The position numbers and the translations under genes are program-made. Positions 1 to 9,392 of a stretch of 39,558 nt of DNA are shown piece by piece. Every line of letters starts with the position of its first letter. Position 1 is the stretch's first letter. Source of the stretch: Calocera cornea HHB12733 (lineage: Eukaryota > Basidiomycota > Dacrymycetes > Dacrymycetales > Dacrymycetaceae); the NCBI GenBank assembly GCA_001632435.1, contig KV424133.1:1-39558 (forward strand), in the 5' to 3' direction. The notes below the pieces were generated by a model, which had not been told where the DNA came from, made no database searches, and worked only from the letters and a program-made list of their open reading frames with translations.

Positions 1-1358
1 TCGTTCATCATGGTCTGGAAGGTGCTGGGGCTGTTGACCAAGCCGAAAAACATCACGAGAGGTTCGAACAGGCCGCGATTTGTTCGAAATGCTGCCTTCC
101 ACTCATCTCCCTCTTTGATCCTGATATTGTTGTAACCCCATCGGATATCAAGTTTTGTGAAATACCGTGCATTCCGCAGCTTGTTGATCAGGTCCGATAT
201 CAGGGGTATTGGGTATCGGTTCTTGATCGTAATCTCGTTCAGTTTTCGATAGTCTTGAACCAGTCTGAGGCTGCCATCCTTCTTCTTTACAAAGAATACT
301 GGGGCACCCATTGGGGATTTCGAAGGGCGGATTCGACCAGTATCGAGATTCTCGCGCAGGAAGTCATCCAGTTGCTTCTGTTCTGGGAGGGATAGGGGGT
401 ACACCTTCGAACTGCGCGATTCTGTACCCGGTTTCAGCTCGATAGCGTGATCCCAAGGTCGAGATTCTGGAAGTTGGTCGAAAGATTTCTTCGAAAACAC
501 TTCTTGAAACGAATGGTACTCGATTGGCACGATATCTTCGAATTTGGCATTTGAGTCTTGCCCTTGTGCCTGTGCAGCCGCGAGACGTGCCGAAACACTC
601 TCGGTTGCTCGAACATTCTGGTCCTGGGGACCGATCCACTGGACCCATAGTCGATCTTCAGTTTCAAGGGTATTATCGAGATCATCCCCTCCTAGTTCGT
701 CTTCTTGTCCATCCTCGATAATGAGAGGCATGGCTTTTCGGGTCCTCCTTTGCTGTTTCCGCGCAGTTCGAAGAGTTCGAATCTTCAATGCACACTCATT
801 GGGGCATCTCGTCAACGAGACTGTCCCTTTCGTCCAATCGATCTCGGGGTTGTGCTTTGAAAGCCACGGAAACCCTACGATAATATTTCTTCGGCCAAGT
901 CCGGTGACATGGAATATGGCCCTCTCAGTGTGTTCGCCATATCGAACAATCATTTCGGCAACTTCCGTGATTGCACCTGCCTCATTGGGTGTACCATCAA
1001 TGTTGTAGACTGGGGAGGCCCTGCCCAGCTTTATCGTGCTGATACCGTGGTGTCGAACAAAGTTCGTATCAAGGAACAAGCCAGTTGCACCAGAATCGAG
1101 GAGTGCGAGCATATCGAACTTCTTTCCAGAGTCCAAAGCTTGGAGCTGGATGTTGATTTCGAGTTCTCGACGGCGACCCTCGGTGTGTCGGATGTTCTCG
1201 TGTGGAGTGGGTTGCACTTTCAACAGTTTCGCAGACATCTCGGGCAGTCTCATGACCTCGATTTTCACAGAGTTCATTTCAATACCAGAAATCTTCTTAG
1301 TCAAACTATCGGGTATATCGGTCAGGCGGTTCGTGCTACTTCCAGCTGACCTTCTCAA
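1..1358 (-). CDS. pol: Retrotransposon Pol polyprotein: aspartic protease and start of reverse transcriptase (partial)
   Basis: Read in the -1 frame relative to gag, this region is open from 1358 to the window edge with no stop. The active site of an aspartic protease is seen as L-L-D-S-G-A-T-G about 75 codons in. After a linker come RT fingers and palm: a PVFFVKKKDGS motif, DYRKLN, NRYPIP, then motif A with FTKLD followed by G-Y-N-N-I-R-I, then FGLVNSPSTFQ at the edge. The YxDD motif, RNase H and integrase are not in the window. Motif A reads LDIRWGY where many elements have LDLRxGY, so the first catalytic Asp is kept. Start by frameshift rather than its own ATG is an inference from the overlap. 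Confidence 0.9.
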   Translation of the reverse strand, partial: MRRSAGSSTNRLTDIPDSLTKKISGIEMNSVKIEVMRLPEMSAKLLKVQPTPHENIRHTEGRRRELEINIQLQALDSGKKFDMLALLDSGATGLFLDTNFVRHHGISTIKLGRASPVYNIDGTPNEAGAITEVAEMIVRYGEHTERAIFHVTGLGRRNIIVGFPWLSKHNPEIDWTKGTVSLTRCPNECALKIRTLRTARKQQRRTRKAMPLIIEDGQEDELGGDDLDNTLETEDRLWVQWIGPQDQNVRATESVSARLAAAQAQGQDSNAKFEDIVPIEYHSFQEVFSKKSFDQLPESRPWDHAIELKPGTESRSSKVYPLSLPEQKQLDDFLRENLDTGRIRPSKSPMGAPVFFVKKKDGSLRLVQDYRKLNEITIKNRYPIPLISDLINKLRNARYFTKLDIRWGYNNIRIKEGDEWKAAFRTNRGLFEPLVMFFGLVNSPSTFQTMMN

Positions 1359-2431
1359 AAATCCGTCTTCTCGACAGGCTTCGAGCTCATTTCGGTGGGT
1401 GGTTCGACCTTTGAGACAGGGTTGGCCTTGGACATCTCATCTCGAATAAGGGTTCGCAGATCCTCGAAGTTGATTCCGCGAATCCGTCGAGATGGTTCGG
1501 GACAGTCTCGGCTGAAGTGCCCCATCTTTTGGCAGTTGTAGCATCGAACCAGAGTACGATCGCGCCGAGAGTTGTCGATATCCATTGGAACTCCAGGGTC
1601 GATATCAACCTTCGGCTGTGAGGCACTCGAGACTGCAGTGCGACTTTGCGAGATTGGCAATGTTCGGTTCAGATTGCCATATCGAACTGGGGTCTTGGTA
1701 TCGAAGGCGCCAGTTCGATGTGCTTCGCGCATTCGCCACTGATTGTCAAATCTCGAGGCATATTCGTACCACTGTTCGAGGGTCTCGAGTTGGTCTGGTA
1801 GGGAGTAGATCCTGTCTACAATCTTCTGGTGGAGCCCATGTTCGAACTTCTCGATAAGCGCGATATCATTGTATTCTGACCGAGATGCTGACTCCTTGAA
1901 GGCCATGACATACTCGTCAGCTGATCTCGTGCCTTGTCGAAGAGTCTCGAGAGTTCGGCGGGCAGTGTGCCCAGGATCGGGGTCCGAAAAGGTCTTTCGA
2001 ATGTCTTCGAGAAATCCTTTCCAGTTCGTGTGGATCGTGCCAGGTTTCGCAGTCATTTCGTCCAAAGATCGATCAGCCCATTGACCAGCAATTCCTCCTT
2101 TCATGTACGAAAGGGCGAACAGGATGCGATCTTTGTCGGTATGGAATTCGTGGGACCGAGACTGCACATAAAGCTCGACTTGGCGAATAAAGGTTGCGGT
2201 TTTGGTACGAGTACCATCGAAAGGGTCAGGGGTTGCGACCTTCGGTCCTTTCGTGCCACGAGATGCCTGAGCATCTGCGAGACCTTGGAGTCTCGCGATC
2301 TCGATGAGGAGAGTGTTGATCTTGTCATCAACTGGGAGTTGCGAGAATGGAGTATCGTGCTGTTCCGGTTGCGGAACTGCAGTCTGCTCATGAGCAGGGG
2401 TAGAGTTTGGGATGTCGGTGGTATCGGCCAT
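1355..2431 (-). CDS. gag: Retrotransposon Gag polyprotein
   Basis: The 358-residue open frame starts with ATG about 180 nt inside the leader. Residues about 70-260 look like the Ty3/gypsy capsid-type Gag domain (retrotrans_gag: FIRQVELYVQ, then a W-rich stretch with LEDIRKTF, then a helix with EYVMAFKESA). Residues 297-310 form a CCHC zinc knuckle (C-x2-C-x4-H-x4-C) that would bind the element's RNA. The last codons contain a run of five T directly in front of the TGA stop, and the pol frame continues from there in -1 phase. Gag would form cytoplasmic virus-like particles in which reverse transcription occurs. Arg codons are mostly CGA, giving many TCGA tetramers. Confidence 0.92.
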   Translation of the reverse strand: MADTTDIPNSTPAHEQTAVPQPEQHDTPFSQLPVDDKINTLLIEIARLQGLADAQASRGTKGPKVATPDPFDGTRTKTATFIRQVELYVQSRSHEFHTDKDRILFALSYMKGGIAGQWADRSLDEMTAKPGTIHTNWKGFLEDIRKTFSDPDPGHTARRTLETLRQGTRSADEYVMAFKESASRSEYNDIALIEKFEHGLHQKIVDRIYSLPDQLETLEQWYEYASRFDNQWRMREAHRTGAFDTKTPVRYGNLNRTLPISQSRTAVSSASQPKVDIDPGVPMDIDNSRRDRTLVRCYNCQKMGHFSRDCPEPSRRIRGINFEDLRTLIRDEMSKANPVSKVEPPTEMSSKPVEKTDF

Positions 2432-2614
2432 AGTTCGAGAGAGACTTTGGTGATATCGCAGGACAGAGTCGGTGTTTCGAGATCTGATCTTCTATCAGGG
2501 CACACAATACTAGACACAAGGCTGTCTACAAAAGTGGTCCGAGAGTATCGAGAAGGAGACGAGATGTCGAGCGAGAGGGACGATATGAGAATAGTGGAGG
2601 AAAGCTGAGCACCA

Positions 2615-2950
2615 GATATCGCGAGAGTTCGTCTGACAGTATCGAGAGGTTGCTGAGGTTTCGAAGTTTCGATTGAGATCGTGATGCCTAGTTCAACTAC
2701 ACAAGTATTGAGGAGGATCCTAAGAGATCAGATCTAAGGACGAAACTACGAACAGGTCGATACTATATACGAGAAGGCCGGAAGCATCTTCGAAAAGGGG
2801 AATTGTACAGTCAGTTTAGGGCAAGCACCTCTTACCTTTGCAGAATAGGGACGCTCTGTCGAAATGGTTTCGAGATTGTCGAGATGGGGTTCGTGCCTTC
2901 TCGGTTTGAGATCCTATATCGTGAGGGATCGGTTTTGGTGAGTCCTGACA
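2615..2950 (-). repeat. 5' LTR of the Ty3/gypsy element (inner boundary approximate)
   Basis: The outer end (2950) starts TGTCAGG on the minus strand and coincides with the break in the mariner transposase. The inner end is not certain: a primer-binding-site-like TGGTGCTCAGC lies at 2614-2604 (minus), so the LTR should end just before it, but the bases there do not read a clean CA. The second LTR is outside the window, so identity of the two LTRs and the target-site duplication cannot be tested here. Confidence 0.6.
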
Positions 2951-3708
2951 TGATCGGCCATTGTGCCAAGGAAGGCATCCTCGAGCAAATTGGTGTAGCC
3001 AGTGCCGTTCAGAGTGCCCTCGATCCGGTAGAGGCGGCCCACCCCATTGGCTGTGATACAGCCCCATACCATAACCCCCTTCCCACCGCCATATTTCTTC
3101 ATTGGGCGCACATAGCGCCCCAGTAAGCCTTCGCCAGGCTTCCTCCAGCACCAGACCGCCCCATCAGACCCATGAAGGGTGACCCGACACTCATCGGAGA
3201 AGACCACATCCTCCCAATTCTCGGAGTCCCAATCTTTGTGGTGCCGGGCCCATTTCTTCCATTTGGCAATGTGTTTATCGGTAAGCGCAGGGCGCTTTCT
3301 CTTGATATATGCCTTCAGACCGGTAGAGCGCAGCCAGCGTCGAATTGTGCGAGGAGAGACGTGGGGAAAGAACTTGCGCTGCAGATCTGTTGCGTCTCGT
3401 GCTTTGCCTCGGCGGAGCAGGGAGGCTGCATGGTGTTTGTCGCTGTCGGACGCCTTGGACTTGGGTCCACGGTTCAGAATTGGCTCGTAGATGTCGCTGT
3501 CCTCGCTGCCAAACCTCTTGCTGTTGCGATAGACTGAGGAGAGGCTCACTCCAAGTTCTTCGGCAAGATTCTTGGCGGGCAACTTGAAGCGTTGGCGAAG
3601 GGAGCAGCGCGCGCGCTTGGATGGAGAGCAGTAGACATATTGGCACAATTTCCGATTGGGGGGGGTGGGAGCCATAGCAAAGTTTGCTGGGGCGATGTCA
3701 GGCTTCAA
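2951..3708 (-). pseudogene. Tc1/mariner family transposase, N-terminal ~250 residues, broken by LTR insertion
   Basis: The frame opens with ATG at 3708 (a second Met follows 11 codons later at MAPTPP). Residues about 25-70 are a helix-turn-helix of the kind that binds the inverted repeat (LAEELGVSLSSVYR), residues about 110-140 a second DNA-binding helix set (VSPRTIRRWLRSTGLKAY), then KWARHHKDW and the first catalytic Asp in VVFSDE, and V-M-V-W-G-C of the RNase H-like fold. The family then normally has a QQDxDPKH segment with the second Asp and SPDLNPIE with the third acid. Both are absent because the frame runs into the LTR at MADHV and stops 11 codons later. It cannot be an active transposase as it stands. 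Confidence 0.88.
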
Positions 3709-3811
3709 TTACATATATTTACACTCAAGCTATAGCTATAGCTGATTGTGCGAAATCAGCCAATAAACAATTGCAATCACTACGAGCTCGGGCAACGTGA
3801 CGCGGCGCGGA

Positions 3812-3844
3812 GGAATTTTTTCGCAATATTTGTGTCCCCTACTG
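3812..3844 (-). repeat. Terminal inverted repeat of the Tc1/mariner element
   Basis: On the minus strand the sequence reads CAGTAGGGGACACAAATATT from 3844 inward, followed by a GCG and an A run, directly bordered by TA. This start is characteristic of Tc1/mariner ends in fungi. Only one of the two repeats is in the window, so the pairing cannot be shown. Confidence 0.75.
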
Positions 3845-3846
3845 TA

Positions 3847-5069
3847 TATCTACTGAAGCTCAATATTCGGATAGACCGGCCAGCGCTGTGGACCAATGCG
3901 CAACAAAGCTGGGCACAATGGGAGGAGTGCTCATGGCAGAGGGGCAATATGCACTCACGCATACCCCCCGAGGAAGGGGATTTCCGCGATCAATGTCGAC
4001 AGCTGATGAGCTTGGATCTTCAGGTCGTTATCATGTGCTTTCAAGTGGGCCAAGAGGCATGTTCCTATCGCACAAGTGCATAGGGTCGCGGTCGCGCGGT
4101 TCTGGCCATTGTCCGAGCTAGCTGTTGGTCCACTCCAATACCTAGTTGAGGGATACCCAGAATGGACACCGTGATTACCACACCGCTGCCAGCAGGGAAT
4201 TGGCGCGGAAACCGGGGTGGACACTCACCATATCGAGGTAAGAATGGAGAGCATGGGCAAGCGCGCCACCTCGCCTGCCCAGGTGCACCCTTCCGCTCTG
4301 CAAAAAGTCTACTCTAGAATCAGAAGCACTACGTCAACATAAACAGGTGGAGAATGATGACTATGCGCACTATCGTTACAGCGAATTGCGATCCACAAGG
4401 ATAAGTCCAGTCTGTTCAAACAGGCCGCTACACATGCTCACGTGGGTGTGAGCATGGGGTTCCTGGCAAAGAGAAGCTGGCATGTGAGCCTGCGATGCCG
4501 GCCCAAGATCTATCCTCTCAAATCTCCATAAGAGGAGCAGAGAGGTACTATAAGTCAATAGCATAACCACCCGAAGATGCCGTGTCAGCTTCGGCGGCGG
4601 TACGCGAGGAAGACACCCGACAGGGGGCGAAAGAAGTACACCGCCGCGCAGCACTCTGGGTTTTGATGGACCGGAAGAAAGCCCGTTGGAAGACAGGTGT
4701 AGGCCGTTGGAATCCGTGTTCAAGAGAGGACTTCGATGCTAAGTAGCCGCGGAGAGTATCGTTGGACAGAGAGAAAGGGCACGCCGGTCGAGCATATGTC
4801 GCTAGGGTTCTGACAGAAACGTTCCTTTGTGGATGAAGGCGGTGCCGCGCTCTAGCCTCTGATTTAGCGTCCACGGCGCGGCCCTGCACGTTTCGGCACC
4901 TCGAAAATCCGCAAGAGACATATTGACTACATGCATACTGAAAACGCGTCCTTTGGACTTTGCACACCCGTGCCGAACTACTGCACTGAGCTGTGAAGAT
5001 TGCCTTGTATTTGCCTCCAGTTCCGAGTCTGCCTGAAGTCCAAGTCAGCCATTGTCTTTAACGCTCAGT
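3847..5069. other. Intergenic stretch without a recognisable gene
   Basis: Only short open frames occur and none resembles a known family. A minus-strand segment at about 3960-4065 ends in a plausible splice donor (GTATGC at about 3970) and has a helix-like charged composition, so a decayed or multi-exon gene on that strand is possible, but I could not extend it in either direction. No tRNA-like or repeat structure was seen. Confidence 0.4.
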
Positions 5070-5913
5070 ATGCCATCAGAGAAGACAAACACGCTCCCTG
5101 CCGCAGATGTTACTATACCGCCCACTCGATATGTCATATGGAATGGGAAGATGCTGCTATTTACCAATTGTCAGAGCCGTCCAACTCAAATCGGGGTGGG
5201 GCTAACCGGCCTGATCTGCAGCATGCACTGCGGGTGTCATCTTCATTACATGGCGAGTGTCCTACATGGTACCCAAGGAGCTCTGGAGCATCAATGGAAG
5301 GAGCAGATGGACTGGAGTAGCAAGTGAGACTTTATTTGCTATGCATAGAGCGCTGCTTATGAGATGGCGGACAGCTTGTTTTGGTGCGATTTGCAGCATC
5401 CTCGCGTTTTCCTCATGGATCGCTTTCTGTTCTTATCACAGGTACGATTACTGCTGCCAAGTGCTAGGTTATGTCTCAGTGATTTGAGTCCATTCCCCTT
5501 GTTGCATTTTGTAGAACCGACCTGCTTGATAATAGGAACGGCGCACTGTGGCGCATTGAGTTGCTGCGTGTGAGCTTCGGCGGCCTCTGTCTCGGCCTGT
5601 GGTGCTGTGGGTACCTCTTTCACACATCCATTCCTTGTATACAATCATACATATTTCACAGTGGCATTGCTCCGACAGAATATCGAGTACCCATCGTGTT
5701 TCGGCGCCCAACGACGCTGTTGTGGCAGCGGTACCGGAAGGCACTGGACTCCGCTCCGTCGGGGAGATCGGCAAGACCGTGATGTGTTACATGGACGAAG
5801 CGCCGTCCGATGTCGAGTGCCGTCTTCCGAGGCGCCTCACAGGGATGTCTATCATCAATTGTTTCGCTCGTGCGTCTCTCTTTCTGAGATGCATAGCCGC
5901 TGCGCCTGAATGA
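5070..5913 (+). CDS. Unrecognised four-exon gene, small protein with one or two hydrophobic segments
   Basis: I recognise no family. Four exons (5070-5169, 5222-5441, 5515-5569, 5662-5913) join in frame to 208 residues, with GT-AG introns of 52, 73 and 92 nt. Intron 1 has a textbook branch point CTAAC 15 nt before its CAG. Hydrophobic stretches occur at about residues 36-50 (AGVIFITWRV) and 80-102 (TACFGAICSILAFSSWIAFC), and the last 80 residues are polar, as in a cytosolic tail. The single exons are too short to stand out as open frames. A splice-acceptor-like sequence ends right before the ATG, so the model may lack further 5' exons and be the C-terminal part of a larger membrane protein. 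The in-frame joining of four exons is the main support. Confidence 0.4.
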
Positions 5914-6442
5914 ATGCCGTAGTTACAACGGCGTCGCGAGTGGCTATGGCGGCCAATCTGGTGCTTGCTTTGATGAAGAGATGTAGTTGACGTGGTTTTG
6001 TCACCTGAACCGCTACTCGACTATACGGAGAGGGCGTGATTGTGTAGCCGACCCACACGAGCCTTGTAGAGAGTGTATTGTTGGCATTGGTATGAATGTG
6101 CCGAAGTGACTAGTACTGTCCGGCCGGCTGCACTCTTCCGTCAAGGCAACTACTGTGCTTGAATATAGGCGGCCAGAACACACGCATATAGTATGCGTCT
6201 CACGTAAAGATAAAGACAGTGCGTGGAGTACTCCCTGTAGGAGGACACAATGAAAGGCCTCTTCCGACGTATTGGCTGGAGACTAGGTGGCCCCAGATCA
6301 TGCCTCCGCTCACGCCGTTGGAAAACACCAATCAACGAAAAAAGCAATGCAATCACATGGCGTCTTCTTGGGACACAAATGGATTCGTTTTCTGCATCGA
6401 TCTACCAGAGGAACGAGAAGTACGTAACGAGCCACAGCTAAA
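5914..6442. other. Intergenic, nothing seen
   Basis: This lies between the 3' end of the unrecognised gene and the 3' end of GH30 copy 1 (convergent). Only incidental short frames are present. It should hold both polyadenylation regions. Confidence 0.5.
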
Positions 6443-8599
6443 CTAATTTTCAGCAAACCACCACAGGGTCGTGACGCCAACCGGGAATGAGTAAGTCGCT
6501 GCCATTCACCCGTCAGGCAGGGGGGCTCGACGACTGGTTATATGAAAGCATACCTTGCTGGTCACGGAACTTGATCGTCGTCTGAACTGGGCTAGCAGAT
6601 CCACCGTTCGCGCCGTCCTGCCTAGAAGAACATGGGTTAATTGAAGATATCGTCGGACGATTTTACGTACCAGTTCAGTACAACGAGAGAATACCTGTTC
6701 CAGTCCGTGTTTTCACTGGTAGATCGACCAGTTTTGTATGCGCCTACTTGGAGCTCGTAGTTGAGATAGCCGCCGACTGATACACCGATGCGTTGCCCGA
6801 AAGGCTTTGAGAAAGTCAGGTTGCAGCCATGCGGATGTTCAGACTATGTCCTTTACCCCTCCAGGATCCTTGGGTACAATTGCACGCGAACCGTGCGCCA
6901 AGGCGTAGTCTGCGGGCCTATATCAATGACATGTCAACGGAAAATCGGCACGATACTTACACTCCTGATTCAGCGTATAGGAACCGTCGTCGTTAACAGT
7001 CACCACACCTCGACAGCCTGGGTTGTTGCAAGAGCTTGCTCCGGGAAGCTGAGATGGTCATGTCTCCAGTCACTCGTCCGTCAATATGAAGCGTACCTTT
7101 GGGTTGCCATTTCCGTCTAAGGCGAGGTTCCAAAACATAGCGGATCGGGAGAAGTATGACAACGACCCGATGACCCTGATAACGTCAGTAACACGAGGTC
7201 GAAAGAGACGATCCATTTACAGAGTATCCATATTCCACTTGATGTCACTCCACCAGTCGGTGTAGAGAGTTCCACTACATTCGGTGAAGTAGAGTTCTTT
7301 GCTCGCTTCCGCATTATGGAACGACATCTGCTGGTCGACACTGCCGCCGTAACAGTGGAATGCTGCTCCAGTGAACGCATCGTACGCGTCATTGATCTGC
7401 CAATCGAGTCAGCTAACGTGCGGCGACGAAAGAGGTGATAACGAACCGCTTGAACAGGATAGTTAGCAGCTTGATCCCAGTTATGATCGTAAGCAATGAT
7501 CTTCGTATAGCCAAAGCCGCCATTATCGAGCAAGGATCGAAGTTTCGAGGCAATGTTGGCTTCCGTATCGGCGTCGAGCAGCATCGAAGGTAGCGTAGGG
7601 TTGTTATTTTCCGGCTCATTCTGTAGATACTGTTAATAGCCATGATGCAAACATACAGAACTGGGAGACCTGAATTGTGATGCCATAGACGCCGAACCCC
7701 TTGTTGGCAAACCCTTGAACTGACTTGAACAAGTATTGGGCATCTGAGAAATCGATGTCAATCCGTCGAATCCACCACTATGGTATGCACGGGTGTACGC
7801 ACATGTATCGGTGTATTGTCCCAAGAAAGTGCCGCCGAGCATCGAACCCGAGTCCTTCATCCACCCGGGAGCGGACCATGGAGAAACAATTATCTTGAGC
7901 TGTCCTCCAGCGATTGACTTGATATCGTACAACGTATTCCACAAGTACCATGGCGCGGCGTCAAGGCTAAACTCGGACAAAGACGTATCTTCTTCATCGT
8001 TATAGCTGTAGGCTGACCTGGATGTCACGTTCCGACGGATGTAGGAATAATTCAGGCATACCATAAGGACTGAAATCGGATGCTCCCAAAGGCACACGGA
8101 GCATGGAGAGCGCGGCAGAGTCGGCACCATCAGTTGCTGCGTCTATTGAGCCATGATAATACGTGATTGTTGCTGACGTACGATCAAAGAGAGAACCCAG
8201 GAGGTTCCAGTAGGCACCCGAGTTCTGGCTCTTCAGGCTGGAGAGGATCTGAGCGGATGAGTCGGCTAATCAGCATTGATAAGTCAGACAAACGGGGATG
8301 GTTGAAATCCGGACAACACACTCAATGCCGCACCAAAGCCGTCGATATCTTGATAGACAGTGCCATCGTCGACGACAATATCAGCCTGTCCGATGTCGCC
8401 AGGTGATACAAAGTTAATAGGCGTAGACCACGTCTGACGTTGGAACAAAGCACTCTGGTCGTACTCGGTCACCCACTGGCAGAACTGTCAGTGCGGGAGG
8501 TATGTGCAGTGGAACCAGGGGACGTACGATATCCCAGATCTGCTGGGCGCCTGCACTGCTGAAGAGAAGCAAGGAGGTATAGACAGCGCGCGCGATCAT
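6443..8599 (-). CDS. GH30 endo-beta-1,6-glucanase-like secreted glycoside hydrolase, copy 1
   Basis: This is a retaining glycoside hydrolase of family 30, expected to cut beta-1,6-glucan of fungal walls outside the cell. The first exon (ATG 8597-8599) codes for a signal peptide ending in A-Q-Q before WDI. Joining about a dozen exons gives the full (beta/alpha)8 barrel plus C-terminal beta domain: QDIDGFGAALS near the start, SLSEFSLDAAP, SPWSAPGWMKDSG, the acid/base Glu in QNEPEN (about 7620), HNWDQAANYPVQA, FHCYG, the nucleophile Glu in YFTECSG (about 7280), WNLALDGNGNPK, NPGCRGVVTVN, GAYKTGRS, and the family ending FPVGVTTLWWFAEN before TAG at 6443-6445. All introns checked keep frame, so the gene looks intact. 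It is closest in intron layout to copy 2. The substrate assignment rests on family knowledge. Confidence 0.88.
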
Positions 8600-8640
8600 A
8601 TTGAGGGATCGCGCCAGCTCCAGTGCGCCAGGTCGCTGTC

Positions 8641-8647
8641 TTAAATA
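8641..8647 (-). promoter_or_regulatory. TATA-like box of GH30 copy 1
   Basis: TATTTAA on the minus strand, about 42 nt before the start codon. Copy 2 has TATTTAG at nearly the same distance, which implies a very short 5' leader in both. Confidence 0.4.
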
Positions 8648-9392
8648 TTTCCCTAGCCATAACTGAGGCGAACTGGGAGCGAGAAGTTGCCGTTATAGCG
8701 CGACCGGGAAGACGTAAGGGCAAGTCAAGATGCGTCGCCTCGTTCATGGAGCACTATAGGGCGAGCAAGAGCCGGTGCCATTCCTTATGGGTCGGCTACG
8801 CCAAAAGCAGTTCGATCAGTTCTGTTAAGCATCGGGCTAGATGGATCTTGTGGGCAGCCTCGGTAGGGCGCTGCCGTGTTCCAGAAGATGAGAACGCGCT
8901 GCCTAGGACTGCGCATGATGACGCGAGCGCAAACCGAGCTACAAGGAGATGGCCATCGGTGGCGCGAACCCAAGTGGATGGATTTCGGTTCTGACCATCA
9001 GTCTCTCGGAAGAAGGGATGGTTCAGATGGGATGGTTACACGAGAACTGGAGTAAATTGACGCCAACGGCTTGGAGGAGGAAGCCATGGCAGGGCAGCGC
9101 GTGGAACGGGCGATGGGAGCAAAGGCACGTGACAAAAGTAAACAAACTCAGGTTACAAAAGCCTGCGCAAATACGTAAAAATTCTGTGAATCGATCGGCG
9201 GATATGCGCCAATTCCTGCTCTCAAGGCTGGGTCGAATACTTGGCACTCCCCATACCATACGAACCACGCTCAGCAGCATTGAAACGGGTTCTAAGGCCG
9301 CCATTACCCCGAGCGATCAGGTCCATCGCCGGCCGGCGCGTGTTCAATCGTTTGCAACCTTATTCTATTCGTACAACAGGCAGCCGTACGGC
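8648..9392. other. Intergenic: upstream of GH30 copy 1, downstream of PFK2
   Basis: No gene is supported. Plus-strand frames here continue into the antisense of PFK2 and show no family features. The part near 8600-8700 should contain the GH30 promoter. Confidence 0.5.

Larger units (their letters stand above)
1..2950 (-). mobile_element. Ty3/gypsy LTR retrotransposon, 5' part (truncated by window edge)
   Basis: Read on the minus strand the order is LTR, leader, gag, protease, reverse transcriptase start, which is the Ty3/gypsy (Metaviridae) order. Both gag and the visible 450 codons of pol are free of stops, so the copy looks recent and possibly intact. RNase H, integrase and the 3' LTR would lie beyond the left edge. 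The outer end is placed at 2950 because the minus strand there begins TGTCAGGACT, a typical TG start of an LTR, exactly where the reading frame of a Tc1/mariner transposase stops making sense. The whole element is strongly enriched in the tetramer TCGA (see findings). Confidence 0.9.
2951..3846 (-). mobile_element. Tc1/mariner-like DNA transposon, 5' half, interrupted by the retrotransposon
   Basis: One end is a terminal inverted repeat at 3812-3844 followed by a TA dinucleotide (3845-3846), the target used by all Tc1/mariner elements. Between the repeat and the break lies the first part of a DDE transposase. The other half, with the remaining catalytic residues and the second inverted repeat, should sit on the far side of the Ty3/gypsy element, left of the window. 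Confidence 0.85.
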
